From Spirosoma sp. (lineage in GTDB: Bacteria; Bacteroidota; Bacteroidia; Cytophagales; Spirosomataceae): a DNA stretch of 64,000 bases. The stretch is from contig NZ_JAPLET010000015.1 of NCBI RefSeq assembly GCF_026391055.1, positions 434,001 to 498,000 of the forward strand, given 5' to 3'. Shown here one piece after another: positions 39,298 through 47,912 of this stretch. The notes under the pieces are model-generated. The model made no database searches. It had not been told where the DNA came from and saw only the letters and a program-made list of their open reading frames with translations. Both the position numbers and the translations under genes were made by a program. The first letter of the stretch is position 1, and each line of letters starts with the position of its first letter.

Positions 39298-40470
39298 TCA
39301 ATTAGGCAGCTTAATCGCCCGTTCGTCCAGCGTTTTCATGATGTGGTTTACGAGGGTTGTAATTCGGGAGGCTGTTCGGCGGTCACATTCATTGGATAGC
39401 ACAATGATACCCATATTCAACTCGGGGTAATTGACGCAGAGGCTGCTGAAACCGGGTAGGTTACCATCCTGCCAGATCACCCGTTGTCCCGCTAGTTGAA
39501 TCATCTGCCAGTTTAATCCTGCCGAATACCCGTTTTCGTTTCCCCACGTTAGCTGATGAGCCAGTCGAGCCGCGTCTGCCTGTTCGGCAACATTCCATTG
39601 AATGTAGTTCAGCATATCGGCTACGGTCGATTTCAGGGCACTTGCCCCCTGAAGCTGGTCGGGGCTGTCCGGCATCTGAACACCATCGCAATTGTACCCT
39701 TTCACGAAACGATGCTGATCGGTAGCCGTCAATGTGATTTTTGTGTCAATCATCGCCAGCGGCTGGGTCAGTTTCAGCCGGACAAGCTCCTCGAACGGTC
39801 TGTCGTACACCTTTTCTAAAATATAACCCAGCAACTGCGCACCTGCGTTGGAGTACCTGAAGGTCGAACCGGGCGTGTTGTTGAGGGTAACCCTATGGAG
39901 GTCGGCGTAAAAGTTGGCCTGGGTGTAGTCTCGCAGAAGTTCGGCTGCAATGGCTGATGAAGGCACGCTGGTGTTCACAAACGCTTCCGGCCGGTCTGGT
40001 AACAGAAACGGCAGTCCCGACCGGTGATTGATGAGGTGAACGAGCCGAATTGGTTGCCCCTGATAGGCCAGATTTGGGTAGCGGCCGGCCAGGTACATAC
40101 GGATATCGTCTCCTAATTTTACTTTTCCCTCCACCACCGCCTGGGCCAGCAACGCCCCCGTAAACGTCTTGGTGATGGACGCAAGTGGGTAAATTGTCTG
40201 GCTGTTCGGGAGTTGTTGCTGGTCTCTATCGACCGTGCCGTAGTTGTAGACGAACGTTTGCCCATCTTTAAGAATGCCAATAGATAACCCGACCGACTGC
40301 GGTGCTGCCATAAAGTGCTGAGCAGCCTGCTCAACCACAACGTCGACGGGTTGCTTCAGCGGATTATCCGTCGGGGCCTTTCTCAACAGCGTAGGCAGCA
40401 CCGGCGACTGTTTTGGGTAAACAAGGGCCGTTGGGAAAAGCAAAAGGGTGGAGATAAGCCAGGCATTCAT
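39298..40470 (-). CDS. Serine hydrolase (class C beta-lactamase/PBP4-like)
   Basis: SITK, YSN motifs; ORF-track start 40518 is TTG, ATG with signal peptide at 40470. Confidence 0.9.
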   Translation of the reverse strand: MNAWLISTLLLFPTALVYPKQSPVLPTLLRKAPTDNPLKQPVDVVVEQAAQHFMAAPQSVGLSIGILKDGQTFVYNYGTVDRDQQQLPNSQTIYPLASITKTFTGALLAQAVVEGKVKLGDDIRMYLAGRYPNLAYQGQPIRLVHLINHRSGLPFLLPDRPEAFVNTSVPSSAIAAELLRDYTQANFYADLHRVTLNNTPGSTFRYSNAGAQLLGYILEKVYDRPFEELVRLKLTQPLAMIDTKITLTATDQHRFVKGYNCDGVQMPDSPDQLQGASALKSTVADMLNYIQWNVAEQADAARLAHQLTWGNENGYSAGLNWQMIQLAGQRVIWQDGNLPGFSSLCVNYPELNMGIIVLSNECDRRTASRITTLVNHIMKTLDERAIKLPN

Positions 40471-40694
40471 GGGCCGTCGTCTGGTTTGAGTTTTGTCAAT
40501 AGATGCACGTTTGAGCAAACAGGTTGCGTCAGTGACTGTCGCAAACAGCTAGATTGATAGTTTCGTGGTGTCAGTTTCTTAAAACCTACTGATAGACTAT
40601 CTGCCGAACGAGGTTTTGAGAAACTTCGCAGGTCAGTTTTGAGGAATTGACATCACAACACCACCAAAACGGGTCGCACGGACTGAACCTCGCC

Positions 40695-42173
40695 TTATTC
40701 TCCAGCCTTTTTTAAATACTCGATCGCGTTCGTATTCCCTGGGTTCAGCGCCAGCGATTGCCTATAATTTTTGATGGCTAACACCTTATTTCCAAGTCGA
40801 TCATAGGTTTCGGCTAAGCTGTCGTAGGTGTTGTATCCCTTTGGATAAAGACTGACGTTCAGCTTGAAAATCTCCAGTGCTTCGTTTAGTTTTCCCTGAC
40901 CGGCCAGCGTATAGCCCCAGATGTTTACGTACTCTTCGCTCAGAAATAACTCCGGGTGTTTTTTTCTGACGGCCTTCACAACGGCAAGAGCCTGGGCAAA
41001 ACCCTGTTTTTCTAGCTCGGCGTTGAGGGCCGTCAGGGCAGCTGGCTTACCGAACAACGCATCCATGATTTTACTGGATAGTTCGCCGAGTTGTCCCTGC
41101 GTTGATTGATCGGAGTTGTTGGCGAACAAAACAAGGGCCGTTTTTTGATCAGGATACAGGTCGCAATAACTGGCGAAGCCGAACGTACCGCCCGAGTGTT
41201 CGATCCGTCGCTTGCTGGCGATGGTTTTGTGCAGAAACCAGTTTAGGCCAAACGCCTGACTGTCGGGGCTGCCCCACGTAGGTTGATGGCTTATTTTTAC
41301 GGCCGGGTCTCGCTCTTCCAGCTGATAAGCGGCATACTTCAGTAAATCGGCTGCACTGTAGCGAAGGCCACCGGCTGCCTGCATGGCTTTCAGCGTAAAC
41401 GCGGGCATCTGGACGCCATTTCCACTGTAGCCTATTGCGAACAGATCCGCTGGTTGTGGCGAACCAAAGGTGCTCCGCATGGCGAGGGGCTGCTCAATCT
41501 GGGTGGCGATCAACTCTTCAAAAGGTTTCTGGTAGATTTTTTCCAGAATATACCCCAGCAATTGGGCCGCTACGTTGGAGTGACGGGGATTCTGGCCGGG
41601 TGCTGCCTGGAGGGTAACGTTGTGCAGGTCATTGAAAAAGTCCTGCCGCGTGTAGTTCTGTAATCTGTTCACAATCAGGAACGGAATGGAGTCGGGGTTC
41701 GCCTGCTTATAGGCGTCGGGTTTATCCGGGAAGTTATCCGGTAGCTCCGACGTCCAGTTGGTCAGGTTCACCAGCCGAATAGGCTGGCCCTTGAAAGCGA
41801 GGTTCGGGTAGTCGCCGTCGAGGTATTGGCGGATGTCGTCTTCGAGCCGGACGCGCTTGTCGACAACGGCCCGCGCCAGCAGCAGACCCCCAAACGTCTT
41901 GCTGATCGACCCGATTTCATAAATGGTCTGTTGCGTGGGTAACTCATGTTTGCCTTTCTCCGTCGTACCGAAATTATAGAACGATGTCTTCCCGTTCCGG
42001 ATAATCCCGATGGACAGGCCCACGTGCGACTTTTCCTGGACGAAGGCCGTTCCCAGTTGCTGAATAATGGTTGCGGGCTGGTTGCTGACGGTGGGTGAAT
42101 TACGTTGGCTGAAAACCTTGGCACCGGGTAACGTCAGTAAGCAGCAAGCGAAAAAGAAGCGTATGTTCATCAT
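40695..42173 (-). CDS. Serine hydrolase (beta-lactamase-like) with C-terminal TPR
   Basis: SISK; HSGG; C-terminal YDSLAETYDRLGNKVLAIKNYRQSLALNPGN. Confidence 0.9.
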   Translation of the reverse strand: MMNIRFFFACCLLTLPGAKVFSQRNSPTVSNQPATIIQQLGTAFVQEKSHVGLSIGIIRNGKTSFYNFGTTEKGKHELPTQQTIYEIGSISKTFGGLLLARAVVDKRVRLEDDIRQYLDGDYPNLAFKGQPIRLVNLTNWTSELPDNFPDKPDAYKQANPDSIPFLIVNRLQNYTRQDFFNDLHNVTLQAAPGQNPRHSNVAAQLLGYILEKIYQKPFEELIATQIEQPLAMRSTFGSPQPADLFAIGYSGNGVQMPAFTLKAMQAAGGLRYSAADLLKYAAYQLEERDPAVKISHQPTWGSPDSQAFGLNWFLHKTIASKRRIEHSGGTFGFASYCDLYPDQKTALVLFANNSDQSTQGQLGELSSKIMDALFGKPAALTALNAELEKQGFAQALAVVKAVRKKHPELFLSEEYVNIWGYTLAGQGKLNEALEIFKLNVSLYPKGYNTYDSLAETYDRLGNKVLAIKNYRQSLALNPGNTNAIEYLKKAGE

Positions 42174-42218
42174 TGAGAGTACGTCGGATATAAAAACAAA
42201 GGGTGTAGGTTGTGGCGA

Positions 42219-43715
42219 TTAGTTATGTTTCTGTGCCAACCGATTCAAATGCCCGGCCGCATTTTTATTATTGGGGTTCAAGGCCAGCGAGCGCGTGTAA
42301 TTTTTGACCGCCAGCTCCGAATTGCCCAGCCGCTCGTAGCTTTCGGCCAGACTGTCGTAGACGTTCCAGCTTTCGGGATAGAGGTTCACATTGAGTTTGA
42401 AAAGCTCAAAGGCTTCTCTCGTCTGACCGCTGCTCATCAGGCGGTAGGCCCAATCGTTCAGTTCACCTTCGTTCGGCTTAAGGTTACGCTTTTGCAATTC
42501 ATTCGCCACCGGAATGGCTTGCTCAAAACCGCGTTTTTGCAGCTGTAGCCGAAGGCTGGTTATCGGGTCCGATGCCGGAATGTCTGGATTATAATACCCC
42601 GCAATTTCTTCAAGAAAATTCTCCGGAGAGCTTCCTCCCAAATTGGTCAATACAATAACGGCCAGATCATCGTCGGGATAGACCAGAAAGGCGGAACGAG
42701 CGCCCCCTGACATACCCACGGCCTTGTGTTTGGGCCGGAATTTAGTCAGTCCCCAACCCAGCGCCCATTGTGTGGGTAAACCGTTGCTATACAAACCGGG
42801 CGACCAAAGCGTGTTGAGAGCCACTTTCGTCTTTAACAGTTTACCCTGCTGTAATGCAATAATCCAACTGGCCATGTCTTCGGCGGTGCTGTTCAGGCCC
42901 GACCCTGTTCGCTGAAAGCCCGGAAATTCAGTATAGGTACCCGTCAATCTGGCTGCATTCAGCTTTTTGCCATCGTAGCTATTTTTAAACGTGTAGGTCG
43001 GGGCAAAATGAGGAATGATGTCGCGGGAATCGCCAAAGAGCGTACTGGACATACCGGCTGGTTGAAACTGCTGCTCGCTGAATACCTGAGCAAATGGTTT
43101 CCCGCTAAACTTATCAATGACCAGCCCCAACAACACATAATTGGTTTGATTGTAGCTAAACTGTTCGCCGGTCCGGAACTCCATAGGCATGGCCTTTACT
43201 TTCTCCCAGGCAGCTGCTTCGGTACCCAAAGCCGCCAGGCCATGGGTGAATGGACTAAATACGCGCAGAATATCGGGTATGCCCGAAACGTGGGTAAGTA
43301 ACTGGGTTATCGTTACTGGCTGCCAGTCGGCAGGAAGGCCATCCACGTATCGGGAAATTGGAGCTGAGAGATCGACTTTGCCCGCTTCAACCAATTGCAT
43401 AATGGCCACACCTGTAAACGCTTTTGTGCAGGAATTAATGGCGAAAACGCTTTTGTTGGTTACTGGGACTGAATCCTGTAAGTTCGCAAATCCATAGGAT
43501 TGGCTGAACACCAGATGCCCACGCTGTACAACAGCCACCTGCATGCCCGGAATGCCAAGCTGGCTCATCTGACCACGCAAAAATTTGTCGAGCGCATCTG
43601 CCGATTTTTGCGTGGCCACAAAGGACGCAACTGGTGCAGGGCGGCTCTGCCCAAAGCTGAACGTAAACGTGACTACTAATACTAACAAGCAGGTAGTCAG
43701 CCTAAATGGATTCAT
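42219..43715 (-). CDS. Serine hydrolase (beta-lactamase-like) with C-terminal TPR
   Basis: SCTK, YNQTNY; C-terminal YDSLAESYERLGNSELAVKNYTRSLALNPNN; ATG with signal peptide at 43715. Confidence 0.9.
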   Translation of the reverse strand: MNPFRLTTCLLVLVVTFTFSFGQSRPAPVASFVATQKSADALDKFLRGQMSQLGIPGMQVAVVQRGHLVFSQSYGFANLQDSVPVTNKSVFAINSCTKAFTGVAIMQLVEAGKVDLSAPISRYVDGLPADWQPVTITQLLTHVSGIPDILRVFSPFTHGLAALGTEAAAWEKVKAMPMEFRTGEQFSYNQTNYVLLGLVIDKFSGKPFAQVFSEQQFQPAGMSSTLFGDSRDIIPHFAPTYTFKNSYDGKKLNAARLTGTYTEFPGFQRTGSGLNSTAEDMASWIIALQQGKLLKTKVALNTLWSPGLYSNGLPTQWALGWGLTKFRPKHKAVGMSGGARSAFLVYPDDDLAVIVLTNLGGSSPENFLEEIAGYYNPDIPASDPITSLRLQLQKRGFEQAIPVANELQKRNLKPNEGELNDWAYRLMSSGQTREAFELFKLNVNLYPESWNVYDSLAESYERLGNSELAVKNYTRSLALNPNNKNAAGHLNRLAQKHN

Positions 43716-43726
43716 AGCCATGCTGA

Positions 43727-44659
43727 TTACTTCGCCTTGCGGATATAGATATTTCCGTTCATGTTCTTCATCATGACTTCTGGGCCACCCCCGTTGATCT
43801 TGCCGTACACCCAATCTTCTATTTTCACCTGATACATTCCTGACTGATTGGTACGGCTTACCTTGGGCTGGTTTTTATCGACGTCGATATCAAAGTCGCT
43901 GTAAATATCACCCCGGTCGGATTTGAGTTTGCTGTTCGCTTTCACGCTGGCCGGAAAGGTTACGTCGACATTACCGTTCAGTGTCGAAAAGGCCATTGGC
44001 GTATCCGAATCAATAGATTTGAAAGTAGCGATCAGGTTGCCATTTACCGTATTGGCTACCGCCGATCCCGCAACATTGGTCAGGTGAATGTACCCGTTTA
44101 CATTCGTCGCTTCCAGCGTTCCGCTTACGTTCTCTACCTCGATTGTGCCATTATTTATTGTACTGACCTTGAGCGAAAAGCGCTGCGGTACTTTAATCGT
44201 CAGATCGACGGTTTGCTTTATGGTGTTGGCGTGAACGTTCACCGTATTGTTTTTCTCTTCGGCACTGATATCAAGCGACATTCCCGTAACAATGCGTTTC
44301 ATGCCGTTTGAGGACTGATCCGGGCGATCATCGTCGTCGCGTCGTCCACGTTTTGAGCTGCTGGTAATGTCGATCACGACATCTTTACCGCTGTAGCCAA
44401 TGACACGAATGGAGCCATTGATCAGGCCTACTTTGAGCGAACCGGGTTTGCCAGGATCACTCAAAGGAACAACCAACTGCTCTTTTACATCATTTTGAGC
44501 GATTGATGGCTGAGCGAGACTCAGAAACAAAATGAATAATGAACAATGGATAATGGATAATGCTCTGGCGGGACCCCGATTTGTCATTGATAATTGTTCA
44601 TTATTCATTATCCATTTTAAATCAGCAGCCAGTGCAGTGGTGGATGTATGTGCGTTCAT
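43727..44659 (-). CDS. DUF4097-like secreted putative adhesin
   Basis: LEATNVNGYIHLTNVAGSAVANTVNGNLIATF; likely real start MTNRGPARALSIIHCSLFILFLSLAQPSIAQ near 44587. Confidence 0.82.
   Translation of the reverse strand: MNAHTSTTALAADLKWIMNNEQLSMTNRGPARALSIIHCSLFILFLSLAQPSIAQNDVKEQLVVPLSDPGKPGSLKVGLINGSIRVIGYSGKDVVIDITSSSKRGRRDDDDRPDQSSNGMKRIVTGMSLDISAEEKNNTVNVHANTIKQTVDLTIKVPQRFSLKVSTINNGTIEVENVSGTLEATNVNGYIHLTNVAGSAVANTVNGNLIATFKSIDSDTPMAFSTLNGNVDVTFPASVKANSKLKSDRGDIYSDFDIDVDKNQPKVSRTNQSGMYQVKIEDWVYGKINGGGPEVMMKNMNGNIYIRKAK
44531..44615. repeat. AT-rich heptameric palindromic repeat forming the signal peptide region
   Basis: AATGAATAATGAACAATGGATAATGGATAATG ... ATTGATAATTGTTCATTATTCATTATCCATT; 16-bp perfect arms AATGAATAATGAACAA / TTGTTCATTATTCATT. 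Confidence 0.85.
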
Positions 44660-45525
44660 CAGGATTGTTTTTTAATGTAAATGCTTCCGTTAAATGTTTC
44701 AAACTTGAAGGTCTTACCGCCTTTTCCGATGCGAATGGCGGTGTTTTTGTTGATCTTGTAGACGGTACCTGTGCCAGTTTGCTGGGTTGTTTTTGTCGCC
44801 TGTACCGGCAATACTTCGGCGTTGGGGAAGTCGGTGAAGAACTTGCCCTGGAAAGTTTTGAATTGCAGATCAGCCGATAGGCTGGCCGGGTAACTCACGT
44901 TGATATCGCCATTGAGCGTATAATACGACGAGTTTTCGGGCGGGTTGGCTACATAATCGACGTCCAGGTTACCATTGATGGTGTGGGCGTCGGTAGTGCC
45001 TTTCACGTTCGTCAGGCTAATAGCCCCGTTCACATTACGTGCCTTTAGCGTACCGTCTACATCTTTCACCGACACGTTGCCCCGATTGACGGTCGACACA
45101 ACCAGATTCATCCGGTTAGGGACTCTCACGGTGAAGTTGAGGGTGAAATCATAGTCGTTATCCCTGTTTCGATCATTGTCTCGGTTCCAGTTGTGTCGGG
45201 GTCGCGAATCGAAAGGGGCAGCGATGTAAGCGATGACGCTATCGCCCTGCTGTTCCAGCCTGAGCTGAAATTCCTTTTTGCCAAACTCCAGACCCTGGTT
45301 GCTTTTGGCCGCAATGGACTTGTCGATTTCCAGCACCACCTTGTCGCCCGAATACCCTTCGACTTTAATAAAGCCGTTGACGTTGTAGATGGCCAGTACA
45401 GTGCCGGCGGCTTTCGGCACCGTAAATTCTTTACTGATGTGCTCTTTAAATTCCTGAGCGGTGGCTGGCGATTGGGCACAAGAGAGCACCAGCCCCGCCA
45501 ATGCGGGGATTAGTAATCGTTTCAT
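44659..45525 (-). CDS. DUF4097-like secreted putative adhesin
   Basis: Signal peptide; LKARNVNGAISLTNVKGTTDAHTINGNLDVDY; paralog of 43727..44659. Confidence 0.85.
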   Translation of the reverse strand: MKRLLIPALAGLVLSCAQSPATAQEFKEHISKEFTVPKAAGTVLAIYNVNGFIKVEGYSGDKVVLEIDKSIAAKSNQGLEFGKKEFQLRLEQQGDSVIAYIAAPFDSRPRHNWNRDNDRNRDNDYDFTLNFTVRVPNRMNLVVSTVNRGNVSVKDVDGTLKARNVNGAISLTNVKGTTDAHTINGNLDVDYVANPPENSSYYTLNGDINVSYPASLSADLQFKTFQGKFFTDFPNAEVLPVQATKTTQQTGTGTVYKINKNTAIRIGKGGKTFKFETFNGSIYIKKQS

Positions 45526-45550
45526 ATAGCGAAAAGGTGAAAGAGTGAAA

Positions 45551-45615
45551 GAACCGAAGAGTGAAAGAGATCAGAAACGAGGTTGGGTAGCTGAGGCTCT
45601 TTCGCTCTTCGGTTC
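45551..45615. repeat. GTGAAAGA-type inverted repeat between anti-sigma and DUF4097 genes
   Basis: GAACCGAAGAGTGAAAGAG (45551-45569) / CTCTTTCGCTCTTCGGTTC (45597-45615), one mismatch; right arm overlaps the anti-sigma stop codon. Confidence 0.8.
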
Positions 45616-46453
45616 ATGATAAGTCTTTAATGCTTTGTGCGATTTTACCCTTGACCAAGTGGTTCAGGTTATCGTCGTGAAGCAACTGTTTGAGGGGTTT
45701 GATCGATCGTTTCTCCTGCAGCTTCACCATCACATCGGCCAGTGCCGACTGCACCAGTGGTGACTCCTGCCGGGTGATCGACTGGACCAGCCCTTCGCGT
45801 ACCGCTGCCTTATCGGCTAGTTTAGCCAGCGCTTCCAGTGTAACCAGCCGCACATTGACGTTGTCGTCGTTGTTAAGGGTTGTCAATAGAGCCTCAACAA
45901 CTTTATCATCTACGCTGTTAATCTCTTCGGTATAACTCACTGCCCGGAGCCGTTCCGAAGCCGATGGATTTTCCAATAGTGAGAGCATCATCATCTGGCG
46001 CATGTCCTGCACCTGATTCGAGAGCGTATCGATCTGCTGCTGCTGGAGGGCCACGGTCGTTGTGCCGGGGTTATGAAACAAGTATCCGGCCGCTATGCCA
46101 ATACTCAATAGAATAACGCTATAAGCCAGTTGAAAAGCGGGTTTTGGCGTCCAGAGTGACCGTAGTTTCGTCAGCAGTCCCTCAAATACACCTTCGTTCT
46201 GCGTCTGTACGGTATCCTTATACGTATTGAGCATAGCGTGAAACCGCACGCGGGCTGTTTCGCTGGGCTCTGGTGTGGGCAAGTTGCCCATTAGTTGCCA
46301 AAGCTGGCGGCTGGATTCTGCTTCGGCCCGGCAGGTCGGGCACTGGGCCAAGTGATTTTCCAGGCTAGACCGTTCCGTATCAGGCAACTGATTGCTTAAC
46401 CAGTCGGTTAGCTGCTCGCTGGTCTGTTCACAGTTTAGAGGCTGTCCGTTCAT
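45614..46453 (-). CDS. Anti-sigma factor: N-terminal zinc-finger (zf-HC2), TM, C-terminal HEAT repeats
   Basis: HLAQCPTCRAEAESS; TM AYSVILLSIGIAAGYLF; HEAT-like NVNVRLVTLEALAKLAD; overlaps upstream sigma gene. Confidence 0.87.
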   Translation of the reverse strand: MNGQPLNCEQTSEQLTDWLSNQLPDTERSSLENHLAQCPTCRAEAESSRQLWQLMGNLPTPEPSETARVRFHAMLNTYKDTVQTQNEGVFEGLLTKLRSLWTPKPAFQLAYSVILLSIGIAAGYLFHNPGTTTVALQQQQIDTLSNQVQDMRQMMMLSLLENPSASERLRAVSYTEEINSVDDKVVEALLTTLNNDDNVNVRLVTLEALAKLADKAAVREGLVQSITRQESPLVQSALADVMVKLQEKRSIKPLKQLLHDDNLNHLVKGKIAQSIKDLS

Positions 46454-47000
46454 GGTTATTCATCTGGTAAATTTTCTTTAATTCGTTCATGGCGCGGTGC
46501 ACGCGTACTTTCACCGCACCCTCCGTTGTGTTCAGCACTTGGGCAATCTCATCGTATTTCAGCTCCTGAAAGCGGCTCAATACCAGCACTTCCCGATGTT
46601 CGGCACTTAACTTCGCCATAGCATGATGAAGTGTATCCGTTTCCTGTTGTTTCAGAAGTCGCTCATCGGCGGCTGGTCCACCGCCAATCCGGTCGGCTAA
46701 TTCGGCAAGGTCGTACTGATGCGCCGACCGCTTGTTTTGTTTGCTATGATCCACTAGTACATTCCGCGCCAGATGGTACATCCAGCTTCGGAACTCGCCC
46801 TCGCCAGTGAAGGTGTGGCGGTACTTGAGCATCCGGTAAAACACGTTCTGAAGCATATCTTCGCTGGCTTCCCGCTGGCCCGTCATGTGAAACAGGAAGC
46901 CGAACAGAGGCCGATGATACCGCTCGAAGAGCAGGCCCATCGTATCCATATTGCCTGCTTTTACCTGCAGCATGAGCGCGTTATCTGTTAGAGCGTTCAA
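46428..47000 (-). CDS. RNA polymerase sigma factor, ECF (sigma-70 family)
   Basis: GLLFERYHRPLFGFLFHMTGQREASEDMLQNVFYRML; LSAEHREVLVLSRFQELKYDEIAQVLNTTEGAVKVRVHRAM; start uncertain (TTG 47000, ATG 46973 or 47129). Confidence 0.9.
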   Translation of the reverse strand: MNALTDNALMLQVKAGNMDTMGLLFERYHRPLFGFLFHMTGQREASEDMLQNVFYRMLKYRHTFTGEGEFRSWMYHLARNVLVDHSKQNKRSAHQYDLAELADRIGGGPAADERLLKQQETDTLHHAMAKLSAEHREVLVLSRFQELKYDEIAQVLNTTEGAVKVRVHRAMNELKKIYQMNNHERTASKL

Positions 47001-47177
47001 CCGTTGAAAGAGTGTGTCTGGTGGATTTTGGACTGGAAACCGCGTGAATTCGGGAAGGTTACAGAGAAAGTAAAAAAAATGTTGCTGGTGACCACCAGCA
47101 AAAAGGCCGCCCACGGGCGGCCTGTGCAAAAAAGGAAGGTATTGTGAAAAGAAATCAATGGGATAGTGGAGGCTCGC

Positions 47178-47753
47178 TTACTGATTGCCCGTTTTAATAC
47201 CAAAACTACGTTCAGTATCTCTGATGATGGCCTGTTTCTCGCGCTCGCTTTTGCCAACCACATTTGCCGTCCGCTCGATCACCAGCTCTTCGCCATCTTT
47301 TTGAAACGTGTACTGCATCCAGAGCCGCCCGTTTTCTTTGTCTTCTTTAACCAGTACCGATGACGGCGCTACATCACTCGGCGACAGTGACGACGATGCG
47401 TGGGCTTCCAGACGAACCGACTGAACGTTGGGATCGGACGTATAAACGATAGATTCTTCCTCTTTTTTCCGGTGCCAGCTACTGCGACTTGGTTCCGCTG
47501 CTACCGTTAGCGAGCCATCCGAAGAAGCCCGGTCGAGGGAGTCGATGATGTGATTTTCGAGCGCTTTCACCGCTTTGTCGTCCATATTCGTTACATCGAA
47601 TGACCGACGGTAATGAATGGAGCGCTCAGTCTGTTCAATGTCGACGCGAATGCGAAGCTGCCGACCATCGGTCGTAACGTATTTGCTGGACGACCGTTGT
47701 GCTAACGCGCTGAAACCAACCGTAAGCAGTAACAGGATAAGTAGCGTTTTCAT
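47178..47753 (-). CDS. Small secreted hypothetical protein, paralog of 56682..57302
   Basis: Signal peptide; DRSFDVTNMD..ALENHIIDSL and QYTFQKDGEELVIERTANVVGKSEREKQAIIRDTERSFGI parallels 56682 gene. Confidence 0.8.
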   Translation of the reverse strand: MKTLLILLLLTVGFSALAQRSSSKYVTTDGRQLRIRVDIEQTERSIHYRRSFDVTNMDDKAVKALENHIIDSLDRASSDGSLTVAAEPSRSSWHRKKEEESIVYTSDPNVQSVRLEAHASSSLSPSDVAPSSVLVKEDKENGRLWMQYTFQKDGEELVIERTANVVGKSEREKQAIIRDTERSFGIKTGNQ

Positions 47754-47799
47754 AAAATCGGCAAAAAAGAGAGAAGATTAGGTAAGTATATCTGCTCTA

Positions 47800-47814
47800 T
47801 CCATCATCATGCCA
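47800..47814 (-). promoter_or_regulatory. Sigma54-like element upstream of 47178..47753
   Basis: Minus strand TGGCATGATGATGGA, 47 bp from the ATG. Confidence 0.5.
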
Positions 47815-47866
47815 GCTATGTATTTGTCTGGTTATTAACTATTTATTGGTTGGTGTGTCTGTGTTA

Positions 47867-47903
47867 TGTCCGCTATCGGACAAATTCTGTACGACAGCGG
47901 ACA
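47867..47903. promoter_or_regulatory. Tandem dyads TGTCCGCTATCGGACA and TGTACGACAGCGGACA
   Basis: 47867-47882 and 47888-47903, 21-bp period. Confidence 0.75.
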
Positions 47904-47912
47904 GGATTCATT

